Source: Lysobacterales bacterium (GTDB lineage: Bacteria > Pseudomonadota > Gammaproteobacteria > Xanthomonadales > Xanthomonadaceae). Taken from it: DNA of 50,361 nucleotides. The translations under genes were made by a program, and so were the position numbers. This document shows, in pieces, positions 1-6,402 of this stretch; positions within the stretch are counted from its first letter, which is position 1; each line of letters starts with the position of its first letter. The stretch spans positions 1 to 50,361 of the forward strand of contig JAFLDZ010000026.1 in the NCBI GenBank assembly GCA_017302135.1, written 5' to 3'. Below the pieces are notes generated by a model. That model ran no database searches. It saw nothing but the letters and a program-made list of their open reading frames with translations, and was not told the DNA's origin.

Positions 1-129
1 GCGTGCATGGCGTGGTCCTCAGGCTTCGATACCCCGAGGAAAAAACCGCGTCATGCACGCGCTGTTTTTGCAGACAATAAGCTTTATCTCATTGATCGGC
101 AAACAGAAAAAGTGGGGAGACCTTAGGCT
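1..129. repeat. Left terminal repeat, inverted copy at right end
   Basis: These 129 bases reappear, reverse-complemented and without a mismatch, at the opposite end of the window (50233-50361). Identity stops at base 130, where the two flanks diverge although both continue with a GCCC(G/A)CC motif. The block contains its own short inverted repeat (GCGTGCAT at 1-8 against ATGCACGC at 54-61). I see no convincing protein in it. The most likely meaning is the end of a multicopy element, such as an insertion sequence, at which the contig was cut. An assembler k-mer overlap of about 127 would give the same picture. Confidence 0.9.
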
Positions 130-154
130 CAAGCCCGCCTCCAGGATTGCGGGT

Positions 155-520
155 TCATCTCCGCAGCAGCAGCGCCGGCAGCAGCACCAGCGCGATTGCG
201 AAAATGATGCCCAGCACCGCCGACAACACGCGCAGCGGCTCGTTGCGCAGCACCGTCATGAACGTGCCGGCAGTGCCGTCCCGGCGGGCGGCCTCGTTCT
301 CGGCCCGAACGCGCGCAGCGCGCTGCGCCTGATACCCGGCCATCAAGCGCTTGGCCTCCGCGAAGGCCGCATCCTCGCGGACCCATATTCCGCCCAGCGA
401 GATATTCCAGAACCCCGGCGAGGTCTCGTAGTAAGCGATACCGTGATCGTGAAGCAACGCACGCACGTCGTCCGCCTCGTCGTCGGGCACGTTGCGCAGA
501 TTGAGCAGGAGCTTGGCCAT
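155..520 (-). CDS. DUF6164-like small membrane protein
   Basis: The product is a 121-residue protein beginning MAKLLLNLRNVPDDEADDV. Its N-terminal 55 residues form a compact soluble domain with the NxxGIWVREDAAFAEAK stretch that I associate with the DUF6164 family. The middle is charged and rich in Arg, Ala and Glu, and the C terminus is one hydrophobic helix (LSAVLGIIFAIALVLLPALLL) ending in RR, so it should be tail-anchored in the inner membrane. The reading frame stays open upstream, but the start at 520 is chosen because the extra 50 residues have no protein-like composition and are rich in Cys and His. Function is unknown. It is a single gene with its 3' end only 25 bp from the terminal repeat. 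Confidence 0.75.
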   Translation of the reverse strand: MAKLLLNLRNVPDDEADDVRALLHDHGIAYYETSPGFWNISLGGIWVREDAAFAEAKRLMAGYQAQRAARVRAENEAARRDGTAGTFMTVLRNEPLRVLSAVLGIIFAIALVLLPALLLRR

Positions 521-601
521 GCATCGATGATAGCAACCGCAGCGTTCCGGGGCGGGATCAGGCCCGACGTACCCGTTACGGCAGCACTTCGACCAGCAAC
601 A

Positions 602-762
602 CGTAGGGTGGTGGTGAGCGCAGCGAACCCCACCATTTGTGCGCGCGAGTCCCGGCATCGTCACGGGCAAACAGGCGACTCGTTTCTTCGGCGCGAACGG
701 TTCAACCGTCTGCGCGGTGCTTCGGCAAAGGTGGGGTTCGCTGCGCTCACCACCACCCTACG
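602..762. repeat. Inverted pair of GTAG-headed REP sequences
   Basis: A 36-bp sequence beginning CGTAGGGTGGTGGTGAGCGC (602-637) returns as its near reverse complement at 729-762, ending in CCACCCTACG. About 90 bp of unrelated sequence lie between. The GTAG head, GC-rich stem and inverted pairing are typical of REP doublets (BIME/REPIN) of Xanthomonadaceae and Pseudomonas. The pair fills most of the 268-bp gap between the DUF6164 and DUF1993 genes and probably forms a cruciform or paired RNA hairpins. I see no gene inside it. Confidence 0.75.
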
Positions 763-788
763 AGTCCACCTTGCGCGTTGTTTGTTCG

Positions 789-1298
789 TCAGTACGCGCC
801 CACGAAGTCTTTCTTGCCGATCTCCACGCCGCTGTGGCGCAGCAGGTCGTACGCCGTGGTGACATGGAAGAAGAACTGCGGCAACCCGTACGACAGCAGA
901 TAGGCCTGGCCGCCGATGCTGCGTTCCTTCGGCGTGCCGGGGCGCAACACGATCTCGCGCGCCTCGCTGCCTTCGAATCTTGCCGCATCCAATCCACCGA
1001 TGAAGGCCAATGTCGCGGCGATCCTCTGCTGCAGGTCGGCGAACGTCTGGTCACCGATCTCGTAGGCCGGGACGTCCTCGCCGGCAAGCCGCGCCGAGAC
1101 GCTGGTGGCGAAATCGCAGGCGATCTGCACCTGCCGCGCCAACGGGAACATGTCGGGGAACAATCGCGATTGCAGCAGCGCGGCGGGGTCGATCTTGCGC
1201 TCTGCAGCGTGGGTTTCAGCCTTGGCCAGAACGCCGGCAAGCGCAGCGAGCATCTGCTGGAACACGGGAACGGACGTGGCGTGCATCGAGAGGGACAT
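789..1298 (-). CDS. DUF1993 family protein
   Basis: This 169-residue cytoplasmic protein matches my memory of the DUF1993 family in length and in several signatures: an N-terminal helix PVFQQMLAALAGVLAKAETHA, the LFPDMFPLARQVQIACDF segment, and GLPQFFFHVTTAYDLLRHSGVEIGKKDFVG at the C terminus. The family is a four-helix bundle resembling DinB-type proteins, and its biochemical role is not established. The start at 1298 (MSLSMHATS) is the first Met after open sequence; Met5 is an alternative and no strong ribosome-binding site decides between them. It is transcribed away from the TrmY-like gene and appears monocistronic. Confidence 0.85.
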   Translation of the reverse strand: MSLSMHATSVPVFQQMLAALAGVLAKAETHAAERKIDPAALLQSRLFPDMFPLARQVQIACDFATSVSARLAGEDVPAYEIGDQTFADLQQRIAATLAFIGGLDAARFEGSEAREIVLRPGTPKERSIGGQAYLLSYGLPQFFFHVTTAYDLLRHSGVEIGKKDFVGAY

Positions 1299-1460
1299 GA
1301 GGGATTCCAGATGGGGGCAGATTCACTCCCTGCATCATATCGCGGGGATCCCCGATCGACCGCAGGCGCCGTATCGACCATCCTTTTTTGCTTTTTCCCC
1401 CGACAATGACCGCTCGGCACGACCGGTGCCGCGCCCGATCATGCAACGGACACCACACAC

Positions 1461-2078
1461 ATGCGGACCTTCGTACTCAGAGCACGTGCGGCACCGACCG
1501 ACAGCCAGGCGCTGTGGGCGTCGGTGGGAAAGGATGCGCACACCGAGATCCTCGCGCATACGCTGATGAACGCGATCTTCGTCGCCCAGTCGCACCGCCC
1601 GGATGTCGTCGTCTATCTGGTCCTGGAAAGCACCCGGGATTTTTCCCGTACGATCCGCTTCGACATCAATGCGATGCACGAGATCGGCGGCTTCGACGAG
1701 CGCTCCCTGCTGGCCAAGGTGGCCAAGGCGCTCGACGTTTCGCGTGGCATGGCCAAGGAAGAGACCCGCCCCGTGGAATCGGGCGTCACCGTGCAGACGC
1801 TGAGCTTCGAAAAGCTGGTGCAGACGCTGGCCGAAGACCACCAGCTGTTCCTGATGGACCGCAAAGGCACGCCGATCGGCGAACAGGCCTTCGACGACAA
1901 ACCCTGCTTCCTGCTCACCGACCATATCCCGATGCCGAAGAAGGTCATCCCCGGCCTCGAACGCATGGGCGCGAAGAAGATCTCGCTGGGGTCGACCATG
2001 CTCTTCGCATCGCAATGCGTAGTGCTGATCCACCACGCACTGGACCAGGGACCGCGCCAGCCGATGGTCGAGCGCTGA
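1461..2078 (+). CDS. TrmY-like tRNA pseudouridine-54 N1-methyltransferase family (DUF358)
   Basis: The 205-residue product starts MRTFVLRARAAPTD and contains SVGKDAHTEILAHTLMNAIFVAQSH, VVVYLVLEST, and a C-terminal SLGSTMLFASQCVVLIHHALD. The last part corresponds to the SPOUT trefoil-knot AdoMet site (LG.. with the S-loop). This is the pattern of the COG1901/DUF358 family, whose archaeal members (TrmY) methylate N1 of pseudouridine 54 in tRNA. Bacterial members occur sporadically and their substrate is less clear, so the call is family level. It would act in the cytosol as a dimer. No obvious Shine-Dalgarno sequence precedes the ATG. The gene is the last core gene before the AT-rich island. 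Confidence 0.75.
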   Translation: MRTFVLRARAAPTDSQALWASVGKDAHTEILAHTLMNAIFVAQSHRPDVVVYLVLESTRDFSRTIRFDINAMHEIGGFDERSLLAKVAKALDVSRGMAKEETRPVESGVTVQTLSFEKLVQTLAEDHQLFLMDRKGTPIGEQAFDDKPCFLLTDHIPMPKKVIPGLERMGAKKISLGSTMLFASQCVVLIHHALDQGPRQPMVER

Positions 2079-2095
2079 ACGGGATTACAAATGGG

Positions 2096-2195
2096 ATCGG
2101 GTTCATTTTCTTCAGGCCACGCGGCCGGCCAAGATCCAACGCGGAAACCTCAGGGTCAGGTTCATTTTCCTACACGGGGAAATGAACCTGACCCC
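2096..2195. repeat. GGGTCAGGTTCATTTTCC repeats at left edge of island
   Basis: The 120-bp gap after the TrmY-like gene holds a decayed copy (GGGTTCATTTTC near 2099-2110) and a near-perfect inverted pair. GGGTCAGGTTCATTTTCC at 2153-2170 faces GGAAATGAACCTGACCCC at 2178-2195 across a 7-nt loop, giving a 17-18 bp stem followed by a T-run that could also terminate transcription from either side. The same sequence recurs at 3341-3475 and 5630-5675, so it brackets both island genes. It resembles REP-type sequences mobilised by RAYT (TnpA-REP) transposases, but no such gene lies in the window. Confidence 0.8.
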
Positions 2196-2198
2196 TTT

Positions 2199-3194
2199 TT
2201 AGGTTGTCACACCTAGGCGTAACCAGCACTCAGCCGCCTCAACTCGATTTCCATGCTGCACTACCAGATTTCGATAAAGCCCACGCTCCAAGTCAAGCAC
2301 GCGACGCTGATGAACCGCACACAGTTGCTCATAACTCTCCAAGCACTTCTTCCAGTGATCCATTTCTCCGGCGATCTCGCCCTGCAAAGTCATTCTGCAA
2401 TAGTCAGAAATAGCGTCATACTGCTTAGATTCAAAAGCAAATGAAATCATTGCATTGAAGTCATATCGCCAAGGAAACAAATGCTCCTGCGTCCGCCAGT
2501 AATCGAGATACCCAGAATCAACAAGAGCATCGGCAAGCGCATCGTCGAGATCAGGCCTTTCGATTGCTGTCCGCGTTATATCAGAAAGACTTTCAATTTT
2601 TGGGAAGATGGCTCTTGCGGCAGCCAGCAGATCACTCGTAACCTTACGCATTCCAACGGTCGCATCGGATCTTTCAATTGCAGCGACTTCATCATTAGAT
2701 ACTTCAATCCAAGCCGGAATAATCTCTTCTAGTAGCTGAGATTCCTTTAGATCTTCGGGCGTGCAGAAGTCCGGATTGTCACAAAGTGAAATTCCGGCTG
2801 AAGAAAAAGCTCGAGCCACCAACCTTGAGCAGAATTGCTTACTTGACCCGAAACTCAAAGGTGAAGCAACTGACCGCAAGACTTCCGCCGTAGCATATGG
2901 CGTACCTGTAACTTGGCGAACATACGAAATGATGCTTCTTGCAACTTCTGAATCGAGCCCCTCTTTTAGTCGACGAATATGTATAGCGCAATCGTCAGGG
3001 TAGAAAATTTTCTGGGGATTTCTCGCTTGAACACCCTCACCCGTTGAGTCCATTAATGAAGTTTTTGACACACAGATCATTGCATGTGATATATCGCTTT
3101 TCGTGACCCCTCTAATCACCTTGCTTTTCACCGCAGGCGAGGTTGTTAGCACAATATCTCCAACACACAGAATATCGTAATTTATCCTTTTCAT
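2199..3194 (-). CDS. YiiX/YebB-like permuted NlpC/P60 cysteine hydrolase
   Basis: This is a 331-residue protein. The first 160 residues look like the circularly permuted papain-like NlpC/P60 fold of the YiiX family. YDILCVGDIVLTTS opens the barrel, His37 in DISHAMICVS precedes the nucleophile, and Cys122 lies in SKQFCSRLVARAF. In permuted members the His comes before the Cys, as here. Members hydrolyse amide or ester bonds in peptides or lipids; the substrate here is unknown. Residues 165-331 are helical, acidic and unrecognised. No signal peptide or membrane segment is seen, so it is probably cytosolic. A good ribosome-binding site (AAGGAAGG) sits 4 nt before ATG 3194. The gene is AT-rich compared with the core, lies downstream of and in line with the NACHT gene, and is bracketed by repeats. 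It could be an effector or partner of that NTPase. Confidence 0.7.
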   Translation of the reverse strand: MKRINYDILCVGDIVLTTSPAVKSKVIRGVTKSDISHAMICVSKTSLMDSTGEGVQARNPQKIFYPDDCAIHIRRLKEGLDSEVARSIISYVRQVTGTPYATAEVLRSVASPLSFGSSKQFCSRLVARAFSSAGISLCDNPDFCTPEDLKESQLLEEIIPAWIEVSNDEVAAIERSDATVGMRKVTSDLLAAARAIFPKIESLSDITRTAIERPDLDDALADALVDSGYLDYWRTQEHLFPWRYDFNAMISFAFESKQYDAISDYCRMTLQGEIAGEMDHWKKCLESYEQLCAVHQRRVLDLERGLYRNLVVQHGNRVEAAECWLRLGVTT

Positions 3195-3505
3195 AAACCT
3201 TCCTTTTCGAGGAAATCAAATTAAATAAATGAACCGGCTCCCTTTTAAGATACCGCTAAAGAACGCGCGCGACGCTTCACTTTATGTATTCTAAAAAAGC
3301 GCAAGCGCCTTAAAGATTCGAATCAGAATCCATTTTCGCAGAAATGGGGTTAGATTCATTTCCAAGCAAAGCCCGACCTACCCCAAACGGGGTCAGATTC
3401 ATTTTCCTACACGGGGAAATGAACCTGACCCATTTTTTGCTAGATCGAATGGGGGGAAATGAACCTGACCCCTTTTCACGTAGAAAATCCACACGCCATA
3501 CAAGG
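3195..3505. repeat. Inter-gene spacer with three more GGGTCAG repeats
   Basis: The 311-bp gap between the NACHT and YiiX-like genes has two parts. Bases 3195-3330 are AT-rich and without a protein; they should hold the promoter and leader of the YiiX-like gene. Bases 3341-3475 contain a decayed copy (GGGGTTAGATTCATTTCC, 3345-3362), an inverted pair (GGGGTCAGATTCATTTTCC at 3389-3407 facing GGGGAAATGAACCTGACCC at 3413-3431), and another half-copy near 3452-3473. The segment CCAAGCAAAGCCCGACCTAC (3361-3380) is related to CCAAACAACGCCTAACCTAC at 5674-5693, which shows that a longer unit was duplicated on both sides of the NACHT gene. Confidence 0.75.
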
Positions 3506-5329
3506 TTAACGATTTGACGTGCCAACCAGAAACTGGATCTCAGTTTCTCTCTTAACTTGGACACGCCTTTCCATCTGGCTCAACTCAGCTCGTATGCGGT
3601 CCAAGTCATTCAAAGAATAGAACGAACCATGGTCCGCTAATGCTTTCCACACTGGAGCAGTCGACGCGAATGAGCTAAAAAAAGTAGTAGCATCAGGTTC
3701 CGCATAAATAGCCAGCTGATCCCTTGAACCTGCAATCGCGGACATCTCCTGAAAATGCCCGATCAAACAATTATCTCTCACGAATGAAAACAAGTTTAGC
3801 AATGCTCGGGCTTTTTTTGTATCCGCGACTACAAATCCTATATATTGATCATCTGAAGGTCGATGCAAACCTGAGAAAAGTGAACTTACGAGATCTTTCC
3901 ATTTTGAAAAAGCCAACTTGCGCTTGTAATTTTTTCCAAAAACTTTCCTAAGATTTGGAATTAGATAAAACTCCTCTACAACTGTTGGCGATAGCTCGTA
4001 CAGATATTTCAAAACATTGTCGACCGCAAACTCACCAATCCCATGTGAGCTGTATCGCTCGACGAGCGCTTTCTGAACGCTTCCATCTGCACTTTGAATA
4101 TATTTTGCGGTGAAATATTCTTGGAAAGACCTATGAACAAATGAAAGATCCAGCCCTTCCTCGACGAGCAAGCACACAGCTTGTTTCGCATCCTCAATGA
4201 AGCCCGATTCAGAAACATCGCGTGAAGACGCAAGCTTCTTCGATATCTTTACAAATCGCGCAGCCTCAGTGGGTGCAAACCTGAAAATGCCCTCGTTAAA
4301 AGTTATAGTCGAAAATGCGGCGAACAGGGCAGAAAATTCAGATATATCCAAATCAGTTTCACGCTCTCGACGATACCCCTTGTAAGCATCGTGCTTTTCA
4401 AAAAGAGCTATATATGCTCTCTCGTAAAATGATGAAAATCTTTTCGGTATGTCCGCAGAATCCCCATAGGTGAGCAGCATTATTGAGAGCAGCAAAGGAT
4501 TAGAGAGAAATGATTGATGGCTATCAAATAATCCAGATTTAAGGCTGTCAATAAACCTAGCCTTTATCCCCTCATCATCGTCGAATCGAATCTTCTCAAC
4601 GAGCTCACATGCTTCTTCGAGCTTGAGCGGCGCCATCCTCACACGTGAAAACAACTCCCATCCTTCTAAAGTTAAATCCGGCCTAGAAGAAACAACGATA
4701 TTGCATGGCGTTGACGTAGAAAGCCTGCGAATTTCGCTCGCAAGTTTCCGACGTCGCGCGAAGCTCACCTCATCCAAACCATCCAAGAGGAGAACAACTT
4801 GCCCTTGCTTGATTGTCTTCTTTGCATAGTCCGAGCCAAGGGGGAACCCATTAGCTACCATGTGCGCCACCATGGCGTCCTCTAAGGAAACGTCAGGATC
4901 ATCATTCAGCGTTCTTAATTCAAACAAAACTGGATATGCGACACCTCGCTCGATTGAGTCGAGCATTAGATATCTCATGAATACGGTCTTACCGGAGCCA
5001 CCGGTTCCATCAACAATTACCCGCGGCCCGATTTTAAGGAGCGAGTTCAGATTAGCTTTTTCCAACCGCTTCAAACTACGCGATTGAGAATACAGAAGAG
5101 AGGTTGGGACGTAGAACTCATCTAAATATTGGGCTTCGTCACGAACAAAGAAAGTCCTAGCCTTGCCGTAATTTCTCAATATTGCGGTGCAATATTCGAT
5201 GTGGGCGTTACGAAATTCGAACTCAACAAAGTCGTTCGCCTTGACCATGCCTTTCGCGGCTGCCAAAGCTGCTGGAAACAACTTCATAGCCTTTGCGGCA
5301 AACGAGGCTACATCTCCTCCAACGTCCAT
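3506..5329 (-). CDS. NACHT-domain STAND NTPase, candidate antiphage protein
   Basis: The 607-residue product carries a complete NACHT module. The Walker A loop GTGGSGKT is at residues 108-115, Walker B VVLLLDGLDEV at 178-188 with the extra acidic residue typical of NACHT, and the sensor-like VVSSRP at 212-217. Further on come LSNPLLLSIMLLTY and the winged-helix-end motif FVHRSFQEYFTAKYI. The N-terminal 100 residues are helical, and the C-terminal 200 residues have no repeat that I can recognise. NACHT proteins are STAND switches that oligomerise on ligand sensing; several bacterial ones defend against phage. The start is fixed by a strong AGGAGG followed by ATG at 5329. The gene is AT-rich and lies in a repeat-bounded island beside a cysteine hydrolase gene. 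The NACHT call is firm; the defence role is inference. Confidence 0.85.
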   Translation of the reverse strand: MDVGGDVASFAAKAMKLFPAALAAAKGMVKANDFVEFEFRNAHIEYCTAILRNYGKARTFFVRDEAQYLDEFYVPTSLLYSQSRSLKRLEKANLNSLLKIGPRVIVDGTGGSGKTVFMRYLMLDSIERGVAYPVLFELRTLNDDPDVSLEDAMVAHMVANGFPLGSDYAKKTIKQGQVVLLLDGLDEVSFARRRKLASEIRRLSTSTPCNIVVSSRPDLTLEGWELFSRVRMAPLKLEEACELVEKIRFDDDEGIKARFIDSLKSGLFDSHQSFLSNPLLLSIMLLTYGDSADIPKRFSSFYERAYIALFEKHDAYKGYRRERETDLDISEFSALFAAFSTITFNEGIFRFAPTEAARFVKISKKLASSRDVSESGFIEDAKQAVCLLVEEGLDLSFVHRSFQEYFTAKYIQSADGSVQKALVERYSSHGIGEFAVDNVLKYLYELSPTVVEEFYLIPNLRKVFGKNYKRKLAFSKWKDLVSSLFSGLHRPSDDQYIGFVVADTKKARALLNLFSFVRDNCLIGHFQEMSAIAGSRDQLAIYAEPDATTFFSSFASTAPVWKALADHGSFYSLNDLDRIRAELSQMERRVQVKRETEIQFLVGTSNR

Positions 5330-5468
5330 CCCCCCTCCTTCATCTCTTCATAGACTTAGACTTTCCATCGATGATTTCACGCCCCACACCGAATTAATCT
5401 TCAAGCCAATGCAGAATCATAGAGATCATCATCGTGAACTGCTTCCAAAACAGCTGCGGCGCAAAAAA

Positions 5469-5599
5469 TCACATATTCCTATGACACTCCCCACCACATC
5501 GTAGAGAGCATGTGATATCTGCCCCAAGCTGTAAGATTTGACAGCCTCCATCAGCGCGGCGAAGACATTGGCTCAATCCCGCGCAGTTTTCTGAAGATA
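5469..5599 (-). pseudogene. Decayed second copy of the icmF 3' end
   Basis: Read on the minus strand, this 131-bp segment gives YLQKTARD-stop-ANVFAALMEAVKSYSLGQ and then ISHALYDV. After a one-base frameshift it ends GECHRNM followed by a stop codon. The intact icmF protein ends YLQKTARDRQNVFTSLMEAVK, then THSLGQISHALYDVGGEYRRNM. About three quarters of the residues agree and both copies end at the same stop position. The fragment has an internal TGA and the frameshift, so it is dead. It lies 870 bp downstream of the real icmF stop, separated from it by the nucleotidyltransferase module. It suggests insertion at the icmF 3' end, or the remains of a related mutase gene. The rest of the 364-bp gap 5330-5693 holds the NACHT promoter region (5330-5468) and repeats (5630-5675). 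Confidence 0.85.
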
Positions 5600-5629
5600 C
5601 CCCAATCAGCTTGGGTATTCCAACGAAAT

Positions 5630-5693
5630 GGGGTCAGGTTCGTTTTCGACCAAAATAGGGCAGGTTCATTTTCCAAACAACGCCTAACCTACC
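5630..5693. repeat. GGGTCAG-type repeats at right edge of NACHT gene
   Basis: GGGGTCAGGTTCGTTTTC (5630-5647) and GGGCAGGTTCATTTTCC (5658-5674) are two direct copies of the sequence found inverted at 2153-2195 and 3389-3431. The following bases to 5693 match the tail of the 3341-3380 copy. Together with the other copies they bound the NACHT and YiiX-like genes on both sides. Confidence 0.7.
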
Positions 5694-5885
5694 CTACAAC
5701 CGATACACCCACCCGACCCTCGGCGGCTCAGGCGCCGGCCATTTCGGACAAAGCGCCTCCACAACCTCCATCAGATCGAGCCAATCGCCGATCGGATCAG
5801 AACTCCGAGGCAAGGTGTTCTGCAAGCCGCCGTCAGCGACAAGCAGGATGGGGGCGCCGGTCTTGGGATGTCGTTCAACGGCCAT
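5694..5885 (-). CDS. Small protein coupled to nucleotidyltransferase gene
   Basis: A 63-residue protein beginning MAVERHPKTGAPILLVADGG and ending PEPPRVGWVYRL. I do not recognise the family. Its ATG lies 11 bp inside the end of the upstream nucleotidyltransferase gene, so the two are translated from one message and probably work together. It has no membrane segment or signal peptide. Its GC content is close to that of core genes, unlike the NACHT and YiiX-like genes. It may be an antitoxin-like or accessory partner; that is inference from the coupling alone. Confidence 0.6.
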   Translation of the reverse strand: MAVERHPKTGAPILLVADGGLQNTLPRSSDPIGDWLDLMEVVEALCPKWPAPEPPRVGWVYRL

Positions 5886-6399
5886 CCTTCAGCGCCTCCA
5901 GCAAATCTTCCCGATCGAAGAGTGCAAAGTAGCGCTCCACTTCGTCCATGTCGAGCTGACCGGCATTGGCCTTGAACAGGGCGCGCAGATCGTCGAGATC
6001 GCGGACTCGCGTCGGGTCGTTGGCATAGCCCTGCAGTTTGAAGGCGATGAGCCCTTCCGCACCGATGACGCGCAGGCGACCGAAACCGGTCTGGCGCTCT
6101 TCCGCTTCGCTCAACAGCCTTCGGGCCGTGGGCCGGTGGGCATACAGCACATCGAAGCCGTCTTCGCCACGCAGATAGTTGGCGGCATCCGGACTGCGAT
6201 GGACGCATCGATAGCCCAGTCCGAGCAGGATGTCGTGCAATCGATCGGCGTCGTCGGCGTCGACCAGGAAATCGACATCGCGCGTCGCGCGCACAACGCC
6301 ATGCGATGCCAACGCGAGCCCACCGATCAGCGCCGGCGGTGTCTTCAAACCGGCGAAGACAACCAGCGCTTCCTTGATCTGACCGAGCAGGCTGGACAT
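5875..6399 (-). CDS. AbiEii-like nucleotidyltransferase family protein
   Basis: The 174-residue product has the nucleotidyltransferase (DNA polymerase beta-like) signature ALIGGLALASHG followed by VVRATRDVDFLVD, in which the GG and DVD take the places of the GS and DxD metal-binding motif. A second part, RVIGAEGLIAFKLQGYANDPTRVRDLDDL, matches the part of AbiEii/MNT-like proteins that carries the conserved Lys and the RxxKDxxDL-type region. Such enzymes transfer nucleotides to tRNA or protein, and many are toxins. The gene starts only 3 bp after the icmF stop and overlaps the next gene by 11 bp. It is therefore read with icmF, although it lies on the island side of the icmF tail duplication. 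No AbiEi-type antitoxin is present. Confidence 0.7.
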   Translation of the reverse strand: MSSLLGQIKEALVVFAGLKTPPALIGGLALASHGVVRATRDVDFLVDADDADRLHDILLGLGYRCVHRSPDAANYLRGEDGFDVLYAHRPTARRLLSEAEERQTGFGRLRVIGAEGLIAFKLQGYANDPTRVRDLDDLRALFKANAGQLDMDEVERYFALFDREDLLEALKDGR

Positions 6400-6402
6400 C
6401 GC

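Noticed and set aside
53..862. 269-codon plus-strand frame at the window start
   Set aside because: It runs through the terminal repeat, antisense to the DUF6164 gene, and through the REP pair. It is low-complexity Arg-rich sequence, so a chance frame.
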